Shown: positions 26,918 through 36,055, counted from the first letter of the stretch. The stretch: DNA of 64,000 bases from Chitinophaga sp. YR627 (GCF_900114995.1 NZ_FOUX01000004.1:1-64000); one strand, 5' to 3'. Numbers and translations are program-made. Notes: generated by a model from the letters alone, not told the origin.

Positions 26918-26963
26918 AAAACGACGAATGATTCATCTGTATCCAGATAACCATTCGCCGTTA
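26918..26963 (+). terminator. Terminator-like hairpin after the HDAC gene
   Basis: AACGACGAATG pairs with CATTCGCCGTT (one mismatch) around a 24-nt loop and is followed by AATATTTTT. Lies between convergent genes. Confidence 0.55.
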
Positions 26964-27035
26964 ATATTTTTAACGAATCATTTCACAAGCTGTGGGGTTA
27001 CTACGAACATTGCCGTTGAAAACGCAAAACGATCA

Positions 27036-27788
27036 TTAGTCTTTAATACGCTTCTTCAGCATACTCACCTGATCCTGCAGATGGCTCACCATATCCGCCA
27101 GATGATTCACACTAAGACGGCTCTGCTGACCACTTTTGCTGATAACAGCATCTGACTGCCAGAGTTCCAGCACATCTTCCATACCTACTGCATAAGGTTC
27201 ATACTGCGGATTATCAGAAACGAGTGTGATCTTACTTTTACTACGGTTGGTCTTCAGGATACGTTTATACACAATACCCTCACGGTTAGTCACAACGATA
27301 TACGCTTCATTATTGCGGATCTCTTCCCAGCCATCTACTTTGTGACATACGATCACTGAACCGGAAGGCGTCGGCAGCATAGAATCTCCAGCTATTTCAA
27401 AAGCCCTGTAATTACCGGCCCCCATCATAGGTAAAGTAAAAGTGTTCAATTCTTCGATGAATTCATCATCATTATAACCGGCGAGATAACCAGCTGCTGC
27501 TTTTACGGGTACGAACTCAATCACCTGACGGTCGCTGCCCATTTTCTGCTGTCGGCGTTTTTCCAGAAAGCTTTCCTTCTGAGAGCCTACATCGCGACGT
27601 AACAAATCATCAATGGATATACGGAACATGTCACTAACCAGTTCCAATACTTCTGTGCGGGGTTCTGCGCGTTCTTCTTCGTAAGCACCGAGCAGGGAGC
27701 GTTTGATACCTAATTTATCAGCAAACTCCTGCTGCGTCCAGCCCTTCTGCTTGCGCAGGAACTTCAGATTGCGGCATACTATGGACAT
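27036..27788 (-). CDS. LexA-like XRE/S24 transcriptional regulator
   Basis: 250 residues. N-terminal XRE-type HTH (about 7-62, WTQQEFADKLGIKRSLLGAY), hinge, then a LexA/CI-type S24 peptidase domain: possible cleavage site Ala99-Gly100, nucleophile Ser136 in EIAGDSMLP and general-base Lys175 in GIVYKRI. The spacing of these residues is like LexA, so RecA-stimulated self-cleavage is plausible. C-terminal helix 225-248 (VNHLADMVSHLQDQVSMLKK) is coiled-coil-like. Two CTAA-N5-TTAG sites lie directly before its ATG and two more before dinB, which points to autoregulation and control of the translesion operon. It uses an XRE HTH rather than the winged HTH of classical LexA. Confidence 0.88.
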   Translation of the reverse strand: MSIVCRNLKFLRKQKGWTQQEFADKLGIKRSLLGAYEEERAEPRTEVLELVSDMFRISIDDLLRRDVGSQKESFLEKRRQQKMGSDRQVIEFVPVKAAAGYLAGYNDDEFIEELNTFTLPMMGAGNYRAFEIAGDSMLPTPSGSVIVCHKVDGWEEIRNNEAYIVVTNREGIVYKRILKTNRSKSKITLVSDNPQYEPYAVGMEDVLELWQSDAVISKSGQQSRLSVNHLADMVSHLQDQVSMLKKRIKD

Positions 27789-27791
27789 AAT

Positions 27792-27804
27792 CTAAATAAT
27801 TTAG
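27792..27804. promoter_or_regulatory. Operator site O1 (CTAA-N5-TTAG)
   Basis: CTAAATAATTTAG, three nucleotides upstream of the regulator's ATG. Perfect outer inverted repeat CTAA/TTAG with a 5-nt centre. Same form as O2, O3 and O4. Confidence 0.65.
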
Positions 27805-27811
27805 TACATTA

Positions 27812-27824
27812 CTAACAAAATTAG
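27812..27824. promoter_or_regulatory. Operator site O2 (CTAA-N5-TTAG)
   Basis: CTAACAAAATTAG, centred 20 bp from O1, about two helical turns, as expected for cooperative binding of two repressor dimers. Its right part, AAAATTAGCAT, is identical in O3. Confidence 0.65.
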
Positions 27825-27913
27825 CATATAATTTTTATAATTACCAAATATATTCCGGTCAGCTTAACTTATTTTTGCCCCATAAAATCGTAAAATCCAA
27901 CTCAATATTTATT

Positions 27914-28372
27914 ATGGACACCTTGGTAACTATTCACTCGCTGTTAAGATGGGCAATTGTGCTGACCGGTATTTGGGCAATTATCCGCGCGATAAAAGGC
28001 GTTAGTAGCAATTCAGCTTACACCAGCGCTGACAAAAAAGCGGGCCTTTTCTTTATGATCTCTCTGGATATTCAGTTACTGGTAGGGATCGTACTGTATT
28101 TCATCAGCCCAATGGCAATGAAAGCATTTCAATCAATGGGTGGAGAAGTAATGCGCCAGGCGCCATATCGTTACTTCGCCGTAGAACATGCCTTCGCTGC
28201 TATCATCGCTATCGCACTGGTACACATCGGCCGTTCTAAAGTAAAGAAGGCATCTTCTGATGCACAGAGACATAAACTGTCCCTGATATTCTTCCTGCTG
28301 GCGCTGGTAATCCTGGCTGCACGCGTTCCATGGCCATGGACAGCAATGGGTGCCGGCAGAGGATGGTTCTAA
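27914..28372 (+). CDS. Integral membrane protein, four helices
   Basis: 152 residues from ATG 27914 (MDTLVTIHSLLRWAIVL); the open frame begins 13 codons earlier but its extra residues are polar and follow a possible -7 box (TATTTTTG, 27870-27877). Helices near 6-26, 47-68, 89-108 and 120-138. His residues in TIHSLLRW and FAVEHAFA could bind heme as in cytochrome b561-like proteins, but I cannot confirm this. Ends WPWTAMGAGRGWF. Short conserved membrane proteins of this type are common in Bacteroidota, function unknown. It is divergent from the S24 regulator, so the operators could affect it too. Confidence 0.75.
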   Translation: MDTLVTIHSLLRWAIVLTGIWAIIRAIKGVSSNSAYTSADKKAGLFFMISLDIQLLVGIVLYFISPMAMKAFQSMGGEVMRQAPYRYFAVEHAFAAIIAIALVHIGRSKVKKASSDAQRHKLSLIFFLLALVILAARVPWPWTAMGAGRGWF

Positions 28373-28393
28373 TCTGAAAGTAGCACAAAATAT

Positions 28394-28441
28394 AAAAAGC
28401 AGAAGCCGCCTCCAATAATATGGAGGCGGCTTCTGCTTTTT
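28394..28441. terminator. Strong bidirectional terminator
   Basis: AAAAAGCAGAAGCCGCCTCC pairs with its complement over about 20 bp around a 7- to 8-nt loop, with A/T runs on both sides. Between convergent genes at 28372 and 28464. Confidence 0.92.
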
Positions 28442-28463
28442 ATTTGTAGACCACTTTCTGCTG

Positions 28464-29141
28464 CTATCCCTTATCCGTATAGAAAAGACGATAAGAATAA
28501 ATGTAAGGCAACGCTGCCAGTATCCCCCCTATAAAGATCAACAGGAAGGTACCTGTCACCACCGGCAGGAAGAATCCGGCTACAATGGTCGCCGCACCTG
28601 TACATAACCAGAGCGTACCTGCGAAAGCATGCGTTTCCCGCCAGATTTCCTCACTTTTTAAGGTCCAGGGGGTTCTTACCCCGACAAAGTAGTTAGGCTC
28701 CACCTTGCGCAGGAAAAGTCCAATTACACCGATCAGCAATCCTGTACCCGTAAATACCCAGCGCTCTATCACAAACGGATGTCCCTGACTGGCCATAAAG
28801 ATGATGGCAGCCGTAAAGATCGCCAGATAGATGTGGATCATAAACCGGATCTGATAGTACTTTCGCTGAAACAGCGTCATTTCCTGATGATGCAGCTCCG
28901 CCTCGTCTTCCACGTGCGGAATGTATCTGAACAAAAAGTATAACAATAGATTCGTAAGGAATAAAAAGGTCATCAGTAAAAGAAAGTCACTCTTGCTGCC
29001 AACACGGTCTGCCACTCCATTGACACTGAAGTTAGTCGGCATAACACTCGGTAGGGAAGGCCAGATGATTCCCAGATAAACCATCGGCAGCACTAATAAT
29101 AACAATAACAGCAGTTCCTGGCCAATATCAGGCTTTTTCAT
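28464..29141 (-). CDS. DUF1648/SdpI-family membrane protein
   Basis: 225 residues from ATG 29141 (MKKPDIGQELLLLLLL); 11 more upstream codons are open but unlikely. About six transmembrane helices. SLPSVMPTNFSVNGVADRVGSK is the DUF1648 signature region; the second half (VEPNYFVGVRTPWTLKSEEIW) is the SdpI C-terminal motif. SdpI gives Bacillus immunity to the SdpC toxin, but most family members outside Firmicutes have no known role. Divergent from dinB. Confidence 0.82.
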   Translation of the reverse strand: MKKPDIGQELLLLLLLVLPMVYLGIIWPSLPSVMPTNFSVNGVADRVGSKSDFLLLMTFLFLTNLLLYFLFRYIPHVEDEAELHHQEMTLFQRKYYQIRFMIHIYLAIFTAAIIFMASQGHPFVIERWVFTGTGLLIGVIGLFLRKVEPNYFVGVRTPWTLKSEEIWRETHAFAGTLWLCTGAATIVAGFFLPVVTGTFLLIFIGGILAALPYIYSYRLFYTDKG

Positions 29142-29250
29142 GAGAAAGTGTTTTGTTTGAATGTATCGTGACAAATAGCGTACCCGCTTGTCGCACTCAT
29201 ATCATTAATAACCATTATTCCCACCAATTTGTTATTAATTGTTAATCCTG

Positions 29251-29263
29251 CTAATAAAATTAG
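29251..29263. promoter_or_regulatory. Operator site O3 (CTAA-N5-TTAG)
   Basis: CTAATAAAATTAG, part of the larger perfect palindrome GCTAAT-AAA-ATTAGC. Ends exactly where the spacer of the dinB promoter starts, so it covers the -33 region. Confidence 0.7.
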
Positions 29264-29269
29264 CATCAA

Positions 29270-29282
29270 CTAAAATTATTAG
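29270..29282. promoter_or_regulatory. Operator site O4 (CTAA-N5-TTAG)
   Basis: CTAAAATTATTAG, inside ACTAA-N5-TTAGT, centred 19 bp from O3 and directly abutting the -7 box of the dinB promoter. Occupancy would block RNA polymerase. Confidence 0.7.
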
Positions 29283-29290
29283 TAAATTTG
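29283..29290 (+). promoter_or_regulatory. dinB promoter -7 box
   Basis: TAAATTTG fits the TAnnTTTG consensus exactly. Nineteen nucleotides upstream (29261-29263) is TAG, a poor -33 element, so the promoter may be intrinsically weak. About 50 nt before the dinB ATG. Confidence 0.65.
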
Positions 29291-29342
29291 TCTGACATGA
29301 GGATTCACAGGGATCATCATTTCATGACCATTATTTACTTGT

Positions 29343-30557
29343 ATGATTTCTTTGCAACACAGATCCATCGCTCATTTCGACATGGACAGCTTCTTCGTAT
29401 CAGTGGAGTGCAGGGACGATAACAGCCTGAAGGGAAAACCACTGCTCGTCGGCGGTATGAGCGACCGGGGCGTTGTAGCTGCCTGCAGTTACGAAGCCCG
29501 CCGCTATGGCATCCATTCTGCCATGCCGATGAAGGTTGCGCTTAAATTATGTCCCCACGCTATCGTCAGAAGAGGCGACGTTGAAAAATATAGCCAGATC
29601 TCCCGCGAAGTAACCGGACTCATAGCTGATAAAGCTCCACTGTACGAGAAATCATCTATCGACGAGTTCTATCTCGACCTCACCGGGATGGACAAATTCT
29701 TCGGTTCTATGAAATGGACCGCCGAATTACGCCAGCATATTATGCGGGAAACGCAACTACCCGTTTCTTTCGGACTCGCCTCCAACAAAATGATCTCTAA
29801 AGTAGCTACCAACGAGGCTAAGCCCAATGGTCAGCTGGAAATACTCTTTGGAAATGAGAAATCTTTCCTTGCACCTATGCCGGTGGAAAAACTCCCCATG
29901 GTGGGTAAGGAAACAGCCAGCCAGCTGCGCCGCCGCGGAGTAGAAACCGTAAAAACGCTGAGCGAAATACCGCTTTCCCTGCTGGAAGCCTGGTTGGGAA
30001 AAAATGGTATCTCCCTATGGAATAAAGCCAATGGTATCGATGAATCGCCCGTTGTACCCTACCATGAACAAAAGTCTATCTCCACCGAAAATACTTTCCA
30101 TACCGACACCATCGATATGCAGTTCATACATGCGGAACTCGTGCGTATGACGGAGAAAATAGCCTTCGAACTCAGACAGCAGGATAAACTCACCGGCTGT
30201 GTCACCGTCAAGATCCGCTACTCCGATTTTGAAACCGTTACCAAACAGATGACCATCCCCTACTCCAGCAGCGACCATGTGCTCCTGGAAAAGGTCAAAG
30301 AACTGTTTACCAAACTATATGACAGAAGACTGCTCATCCGCCTGATAGGCGTACGCTTCAGTCACCTGGTACACGGCAACCATCAGATCAGTCTGTTCGA
30401 TGACACACAGGAAATGATCTCCCTTTACCAGGCCATAGACAATATCAAAAACCGCTTCGGATGGCAATACCTGATGCGGGGTACCAATGCAGTTCCCCAG
30501 TCGAAAAAAGCGGATGTAAAACAGCCGGATATTATGCCGTATCCCAAAGTGAGATAA
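29343..30557 (+). CDS. dinB: Y-family DNA polymerase IV
   Basis: 404 residues. Catalytic acids Asp13 and Asp15 in AHFDMDSFFVS and Asp107-Glu108 in SSIDEFYLDL; YEARRYGIHSAMPM is the fingers motif; thumb HhH and little-finger domains follow. Error-prone bypass of DNA lesions. The C-terminus (QSKKADVKQPDIMPY) lacks an obvious long RecA-binding tail of the ImuB type, so this is DinB-like. dnaE begins ten nucleotides downstream; the pair is probably one transcript under the O3/O4 operators. Confidence 0.95.
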   Translation: MISLQHRSIAHFDMDSFFVSVECRDDNSLKGKPLLVGGMSDRGVVAACSYEARRYGIHSAMPMKVALKLCPHAIVRRGDVEKYSQISREVTGLIADKAPLYEKSSIDEFYLDLTGMDKFFGSMKWTAELRQHIMRETQLPVSFGLASNKMISKVATNEAKPNGQLEILFGNEKSFLAPMPVEKLPMVGKETASQLRRRGVETVKTLSEIPLSLLEAWLGKNGISLWNKANGIDESPVVPYHEQKSISTENTFHTDTIDMQFIHAELVRMTEKIAFELRQQDKLTGCVTVKIRYSDFETVTKQMTIPYSSSDHVLLEKVKELFTKLYDRRLLIRLIGVRFSHLVHGNHQISLFDDTQEMISLYQAIDNIKNRFGWQYLMRGTNAVPQSKKADVKQPDIMPYPKVR

Positions 30558-30567
30558 ACCAACGCTT

Positions 30568-33516
30568 ATGTATCTGAACTGCAAAACTTTCTTCAGCCTC
30601 CGCTATGGTACCATCGACACAAAAGAGCTGGTGAAAACAGCCAGGCAGATGGGCATCACCTCCCTGGCGCTCACCAATATCAATATCACTTCGGATACCT
30701 GGAACTTTGTAAAGGAATGTCAGGATAATGGGATCAAACCTATTATCGGACTGGAATGCAGGAACAATCACGATCTTAAATACATCCTGCTGGCCCGTGA
30801 TATGGATGGCTGGTTTTATATCAACAGATTCTTATCAGATCATCTGCATAAAGACCTGCCCTTCCCCGACCGTGCACCTGCATTCCCCGGTGTATTCGCT
30901 ATTTATACCTGGAATACCGTTCCGCTAAAGGATCTCTATGAACATGAACTCGTTGGCATCCGCAAGCGGGATATCAACAAACTATTCCGGGTGGATACCC
31001 TGTCCTTCCAGGATAAACTCGTCATCCTGCACCCTGTCACTTACCAGGATGCGGATTACTATCAGCTCCATCGCATCCTACGCGCTGTCGATCAGAATAT
31101 CCTGATCAGTCAGTTGCAGGATCATACTGCGGCACAGGCGGATGAAATGTTCATCTCACCTGGCGATCTGTTCGACAGCTTTGAACAATATCCGCATATC
31201 ATCAGCAACACCGTGCGTATCATGGACGCCTGTCAGATCAGCTTTGATTTTAAGTCACCACGCAATAAAAAATACTTTACCACAAGTGAAGAGGAAGATC
31301 ATACGCTCCTCCGTAAACTCGCGTATGAAGGCATGCTAGAACGTTACGGACCGGATAATACGGAAGCAAAAGAGCGGATAGAAAAAGAGCTGGACGTAGT
31401 ACAGGGGCAGCATTTCAATGGCTATTTTCTCATTACCTGGGATATCATCCGTTACGCACAGGAACGTGGATTCTTCTATGTAGGCCGTGGCAGTGGCGCT
31501 AATTCCATTATCGCATATTGTCTGAAAATAACAGACGTCGATCCCATAGAATTGAACCTCTATTTTGAAAGGTTCCTCAATCCTTACCGTAGTTCCCCAC
31601 CAGATTTTGATATCGATTTCTCCTGGAAAGACAGGGATGAGATCATTGAATATGTATTCAAAAAATATGGTACCGCACATACCGCGCTTTTAGGTACCGT
31701 CACCACTTTCCAGCAGAATGCCACCATTCGTGAACTGGGTAAGGTATACGGTCTGCCAAAACATGAGATAGATAAGATCCTGGATACACCTTTCAATCCT
31801 GATCTCTCCGGCGATAATGTACAGCAGAAGATCCTGCGGTATAGTCAGCTGATGTCTAATGATAACAAGGCATTTCCGAACCACCTCAGCATTCACGCAG
31901 GCGGTATCCTCATCAGTGAAGCACCCATTCATCAGCATTGCAGCACCTATCTGCCGCCTAAAGGATTCAGTACCGCACAACTGGATATGCACCAGGCAGA
32001 AGCCATCGGATTGTTCAAATTTGATATTCTCAGTCAGCGTGGTCTCGGACATATCCGTGATGCGATCAACATTATCAAAGAAAACAAAGGCGATGAGATA
32101 GATATCCACAATGTAAAAGCATTCATGCGCGATGAACGGGTAAAACATGCATTGCAGACAGTCAATACCATTGGATGCTTCTATATTGAATCACCTGCCA
32201 TGCGGCAGTTACTCCTGAAACTTGAATGCCACGATTACCTGACGCTGGTCGCCGCCAGTTCCGTGATACGTCCCGGCGTAGCACAATCAGGTATGATGCG
32301 GCAATATGTGCATAACTACCGTAACCAGCACCAGGTCGTGTACCTCCATGAGATCGTGAAAGAAGTGCTGAGTGAAACCTTCGGTATCATGGTCTATCAG
32401 GAAGATGTGATTAAGATCGTCAGCAGATATGCAAATATGGACCTGGCAGATGCAGACATCTTACGCAGGGCAATGGCCGGTAAATACCGTGGACAGGGAG
32501 ATTTTCAGAAAATAGAACAGCAGTTCTTCGGCAATTGTAAAAAACTCGGCAGACCAGAAGCCGTGACAGCTGAGCTCTGGCGACAGATCGCCAGCTTTTC
32601 CGGTTTCTCCTTTTCAAAGGCACACTCTGCAAGTTTTGCGGTAGAAAGTTATCAGAGCCTGTTCCTGAAAACATATTATCCCGCAGAGTTCATGGTTGCG
32701 GTTATTAACAACTTTGGCGGCTTTTATAACAGAGAACTGTATTTCCGGGAACTACAGAAAACTGGTGTTACCATCAAACCACCCTGTATCAATCACAGTG
32801 ATTACCTGACGCGCATCAACAATGATATCGTATACACGGGTTTTATCCATGTAGAAGGACTGGAGGTAAAATGGATGGAACGGCTACTGGAAGAACGACA
32901 GCAATACGGCGCTTATGCCAGTCTGGAAGACTTCACTACACGTATAGCGCCTCCTCCGGAGCAACTGGATATCCTCATCAGAATAGGCGCCTTTAACTTC
33001 GACACTTACACAAAGAAAGAGTTATTGTGGAAAAGCAGCCTTTTACTGAAAGCGAAGTCGCCACATGCAGAACATATACAACCCTTGTTCCGCGAGGAAT
33101 TGCCAGACTGTCAACTACCCATGCTGGCCTACACCGCACATGAAAATGCATTTGAAGAGATTGCGCTGCTGGGGTTTCCCCTGTGCTCTCCTTTCACCAT
33201 TCTGCAACATGATCAGAGCAGGTATATTACTGCAAATAATTTCAGGCATTACACCGGCCAAACGATCAATGCGCTGGGTTATCTCGTCTGTACCAAAGGT
33301 ATCCATACCAGCAAAGGCATTCCTATGAGTTTCGGGACCTTTATGGACATAAACGGCGACTTTATTGATACGGTCCACTTCCCGGATATCCTGCGCAAAT
33401 ACCCCTTCCAAAAGGGCGGATTTTACATGCTACAGGGGAAGGTCACAGAAGAATATGGCGTATTCTCTATAGAGATCAGCTATATGCGAAAGATCGGTTA
33501 CTTTGAAGACCAATAA
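30568..33516 (+). CDS. DNA polymerase III alpha subunit, short DnaE2/ImuC-like
   Basis: 982 residues, shorter than replicative DnaE (about 1160-1200 or more). PHP domain at the N-terminus, but the usual HSxYSLLDG start reads TFFSLRYGTID, so its metal site is degraded. The palm is intact: GRGSGANSIIAY near 306-317 and PDFDIDF with Asp346, 348 and 350. A fingers segment and an HhH (LDILIRIGAFNFDTY) follow, then an OB fold, ending without the tau-binding tail. Pairing with a Y-family polymerase and an SOS-like regulator matches error-prone DnaE2 used in induced mutagenesis. Confidence 0.9.
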   Translation: MYLNCKTFFSLRYGTIDTKELVKTARQMGITSLALTNINITSDTWNFVKECQDNGIKPIIGLECRNNHDLKYILLARDMDGWFYINRFLSDHLHKDLPFPDRAPAFPGVFAIYTWNTVPLKDLYEHELVGIRKRDINKLFRVDTLSFQDKLVILHPVTYQDADYYQLHRILRAVDQNILISQLQDHTAAQADEMFISPGDLFDSFEQYPHIISNTVRIMDACQISFDFKSPRNKKYFTTSEEEDHTLLRKLAYEGMLERYGPDNTEAKERIEKELDVVQGQHFNGYFLITWDIIRYAQERGFFYVGRGSGANSIIAYCLKITDVDPIELNLYFERFLNPYRSSPPDFDIDFSWKDRDEIIEYVFKKYGTAHTALLGTVTTFQQNATIRELGKVYGLPKHEIDKILDTPFNPDLSGDNVQQKILRYSQLMSNDNKAFPNHLSIHAGGILISEAPIHQHCSTYLPPKGFSTAQLDMHQAEAIGLFKFDILSQRGLGHIRDAINIIKENKGDEIDIHNVKAFMRDERVKHALQTVNTIGCFYIESPAMRQLLLKLECHDYLTLVAASSVIRPGVAQSGMMRQYVHNYRNQHQVVYLHEIVKEVLSETFGIMVYQEDVIKIVSRYANMDLADADILRRAMAGKYRGQGDFQKIEQQFFGNCKKLGRPEAVTAELWRQIASFSGFSFSKAHSASFAVESYQSLFLKTYYPAEFMVAVINNFGGFYNRELYFRELQKTGVTIKPPCINHSDYLTRINNDIVYTGFIHVEGLEVKWMERLLEERQQYGAYASLEDFTTRIAPPPEQLDILIRIGAFNFDTYTKKELLWKSSLLLKAKSPHAEHIQPLFREELPDCQLPMLAYTAHENAFEEIALLGFPLCSPFTILQHDQSRYITANNFRHYTGQTINALGYLVCTKGIHTSKGIPMSFGTFMDINGDFIDTVHFPDILRKYPFQKGGFYMLQGKVTEEYGVFSIEISYMRKIGYFEDQ

Positions 33517-33531
33517 ACATTGTTATAAAAG

Positions 33532-33564
33532 AAAAGGGTCCGCCATCAGGCAGACCCTTTTTTT
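33532..33564. terminator. Bidirectional terminator
   Basis: AAAAGGGTCCGCC pairs with GGCAGACCCTTTT (one G-T pair) around ATCA, with T-runs outward. Between dnaE and the convergent aspartate kinase. Confidence 0.88.
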
Positions 33565-33581
33565 ATCCTTTATTACTGTGC

Positions 33582-34904
33582 TTAACCCAGGTTGAATAAA
33601 CCTTTGTTCAGCAACTGTAATGTTTTCTCTTTGTGTTGTCCACCGATCAGGATGGAGATGTTGTGACGGCTGCCACCGTAAGAGATCATCCGTAAAGGTA
33701 CTTCGTTCAGTGAATCGAAGATCTTCTTCAGGATGGAAGGAGTAGCCGCTACTTCATTACCAACGATAGATACGATGGTCTGGTGGTGATCCAGTTCAAC
33801 AGAACCGAATGGCTGCAATTCTTTCAGCAGCTGGTCCAGCTGAGGAGTATTTTCTATTGTCAGGGAAACCGCTACTTCAGAAGTAGTGATCATGTCAATA
33901 GGTACGCGGTATTTCTCAAATACTTCGAAGATCTTACGGAGGAAACCGTAAGCCAGCAGCATACGGCTGGATTTGATCTTGATAGCGATGATACCGTCTT
34001 TAGCAGCGATTGCCTTCACACCGTCGCCACTTGGCAGTTCGGTGATGATAGTGCCTTTCGCTTCCGGCTGCATAGTGTTCAGCAGTTTCACCGGAATGTT
34101 GAAATGCTGTGCAGGCCATATAGATGCAGGATGGAGGATCTTCGCGCCGAAGTAAGCCAGTTCCGCTGCTTCGTCGAAAGACAGCTGCTCGATCGGGAAG
34201 GTCTTTTTCACCACTCTCGGATCATTGTTGTGCATACCGTCGATATCTGTCCAGATCTGTACTTCAGCTGCCTGGATAGCCGCGCCGATCAGGGATGCTG
34301 AATAGTCGCTACCACCACGTTTCAGGTTGTCTATCTCGCCTCTTGCGTTGCGGCAGATATAACCCTGGGTAATGAATACGGTCTCACTTTTATGTTTTTC
34401 CAGCAGGTTGCCCAGCTTGATCTTGATCTTCGGAATTTCAGGCTCCTCATATTCATCGATGCTCATAAAATCCAGTGCTGACAGCAGTACGGATTGCACG
34501 CCGGCTTCTTCCAGGTATACGCTGAACAGACGGGTTGACAGTAATTCACCCTGCGCCAGTATATCCTTATTCAGCGCTTCGTTGAAAGATATCTTAAGAA
34601 TGATGTTCAGGAATTCGAAATGCTCGTCAACAACAGCGGTCGCCTTTGCACGGGTCTCGTCCTGCTTGACCAGGGCTTCACAAAAAGTCCTGTAATGTGC
34701 TTCCAGCTTATCTATCTGGCCCTTTGCCTGTTCCCTCTTACCCTCAGAAAGGGATTGTCCGATTTCTACCAAAGCGTTGGTAGTACCGGATAACGCGGAT
34801 AATACCACGATCTTGGGCGCGGTATCGGCAGTTACCAGACTGGCCACGGCATGCATACGTTCCGGTTTACCTACGGAAGTGCCACCAAATTTTAAGATCT
34901 TCAT
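33582..34904 (-). CDS. lysC: Aspartate kinase (monofunctional)
   Basis: 440 residues. Kinase domain with KFGGTSVGKPERM at the N-terminus, RGGSDYSASLIGAA and FGAKILHPASIWPA, followed by two ACT domains (about 295-440) for allosteric feedback. Phosphorylates aspartate in the first step to lysine, threonine and methionine. No homoserine dehydrogenase part. Single gene; the gene symbol is conventional and the isozyme type is not resolved. Confidence 0.93.
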   Translation of the reverse strand: MKILKFGGTSVGKPERMHAVASLVTADTAPKIVVLSALSGTTNALVEIGQSLSEGKREQAKGQIDKLEAHYRTFCEALVKQDETRAKATAVVDEHFEFLNIILKISFNEALNKDILAQGELLSTRLFSVYLEEAGVQSVLLSALDFMSIDEYEEPEIPKIKIKLGNLLEKHKSETVFITQGYICRNARGEIDNLKRGGSDYSASLIGAAIQAAEVQIWTDIDGMHNNDPRVVKKTFPIEQLSFDEAAELAYFGAKILHPASIWPAQHFNIPVKLLNTMQPEAKGTIITELPSGDGVKAIAAKDGIIAIKIKSSRMLLAYGFLRKIFEVFEKYRVPIDMITTSEVAVSLTIENTPQLDQLLKELQPFGSVELDHHQTIVSIVGNEVAATPSILKKIFDSLNEVPLRMISYGGSRHNISILIGGQHKEKTLQLLNKGLFNLG

Positions 34905-34981
34905 TACTGTTGAATTGTTATATGTTTGACTGGTACAAGATTGAGCGTAAAAAGCCGCAAGTTCGTGCCTTTATGTCGACT

Positions 34982-36055
34982 TTAAAAATCCAATTTAAAT
35001 TTTCCCGCTACTTCCTGCAGATCTTTCACTACCGGGTCCAGTAACGGAATACCTGATACTCTTCGCTCTTTCTCCATTTCCCGCTCAGGATCTCCTGGTA
35101 TCAGCACCTGCTCACCGGCAACAGGCGTTGCCTGGCGGAAACGGGTGATCCATTTGTCCATGTGCTCCTTGAATTCATCTGCCGGACGGAATGCGTCTAC
35201 CCTCATTGCTCCCAGGAAATGCCCCAGCCCTTCTCCTACCGGATCCGGCGCCAGGGGCAGGAAGCTTACGAATGGAGGCGCCCAGGGGCCATAATTGGCG
35301 CCTGACAATACCGCGGAGAAGATATCTACGATCGCTCCCAGACAGTACCCTTTATGGCTGCCATGATCACGGTCGCCACCCAGTGGCAGCAATGCACCAC
35401 CGGATTTAAGCTCGTGCGGATTGGTACTGGAATTCCCCTCTTTATCCTGGATCCAGCCTGTGGGCGCTTCCTGGCTTTTGCGCTGGAGGATCTCCAGTTT
35501 GCCATTGGCAGCCGTTGTTGTAGCAAAATCAGCCACAAATGCCGGTTGCTCTTTCGCCGGAATCGCTACCGCTATCGGGTTGGTGCCCAGCATACGCTCC
35601 GTGGAGAATGTAGGGGCTACCAGCGGACTGGCATTGGTCATAGCCATTCCGATCATATCCTTTTCGAGGGCCATCATTGCATGCTGACCCGCAATACCGA
35701 AGTGATTGGAGTTCTTTACACTCACCCAGCCGCTACCCACGGCAGCCGCCTTTTCAATGGCTACTTTCATGGCAAAGGGTGCTACCACCAGTCCGAGACC
35801 GGCGTCGCCATCCACTACAGCTGTGCTGGGTGTTTCGTGTACCACACGCACATTGGGAGTTGCATTTATCCTGCCGGCTTCCCATAAGCGTACATATCCG
35901 CTCAGGCGGGCTACGCCATGAGAATCAATACCCCTCAGGTCAGCTGATAACAATACCTCGCTGGCCGTTTCAGCGTCCTGCGGAGGGCAACCCATTTTAA
36001 TAAAAACCGATCTGGTAAATTCCCGTAAGTGGGGATAAGAGACTATCTGGCTCAT
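34982..36055 (-). CDS. Ldh family oxidoreductase (malate/L-lactate dehydrogenase-like)
   Basis: 357 residues of the YlbC/ComC/MdhII fold: DLRGIDSHGVARLSGY near the front supplies the conserved His, SNHFGIAGQHAM and TNASPLVAPTFS follow, then MLGTNPIAVAIP and HKGYCLGAIVDI. NAD(P)-dependent 2-oxoacid reductases such as malate, ureidoglycolate or sulfolactate dehydrogenases share these motifs, so the substrate cannot be chosen. Single gene beside aspartate kinase. Confidence 0.9.
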   Translation of the reverse strand: MSQIVSYPHLREFTRSVFIKMGCPPQDAETASEVLLSADLRGIDSHGVARLSGYVRLWEAGRINATPNVRVVHETPSTAVVDGDAGLGLVVAPFAMKVAIEKAAAVGSGWVSVKNSNHFGIAGQHAMMALEKDMIGMAMTNASPLVAPTFSTERMLGTNPIAVAIPAKEQPAFVADFATTTAANGKLEILQRKSQEAPTGWIQDKEGNSSTNPHELKSGGALLPLGGDRDHGSHKGYCLGAIVDIFSAVLSGANYGPWAPPFVSFLPLAPDPVGEGLGHFLGAMRVDAFRPADEFKEHMDKWITRFRQATPVAGEQVLIPGDPEREMEKERRVSGIPLLDPVVKDLQEVAGKFKLDF

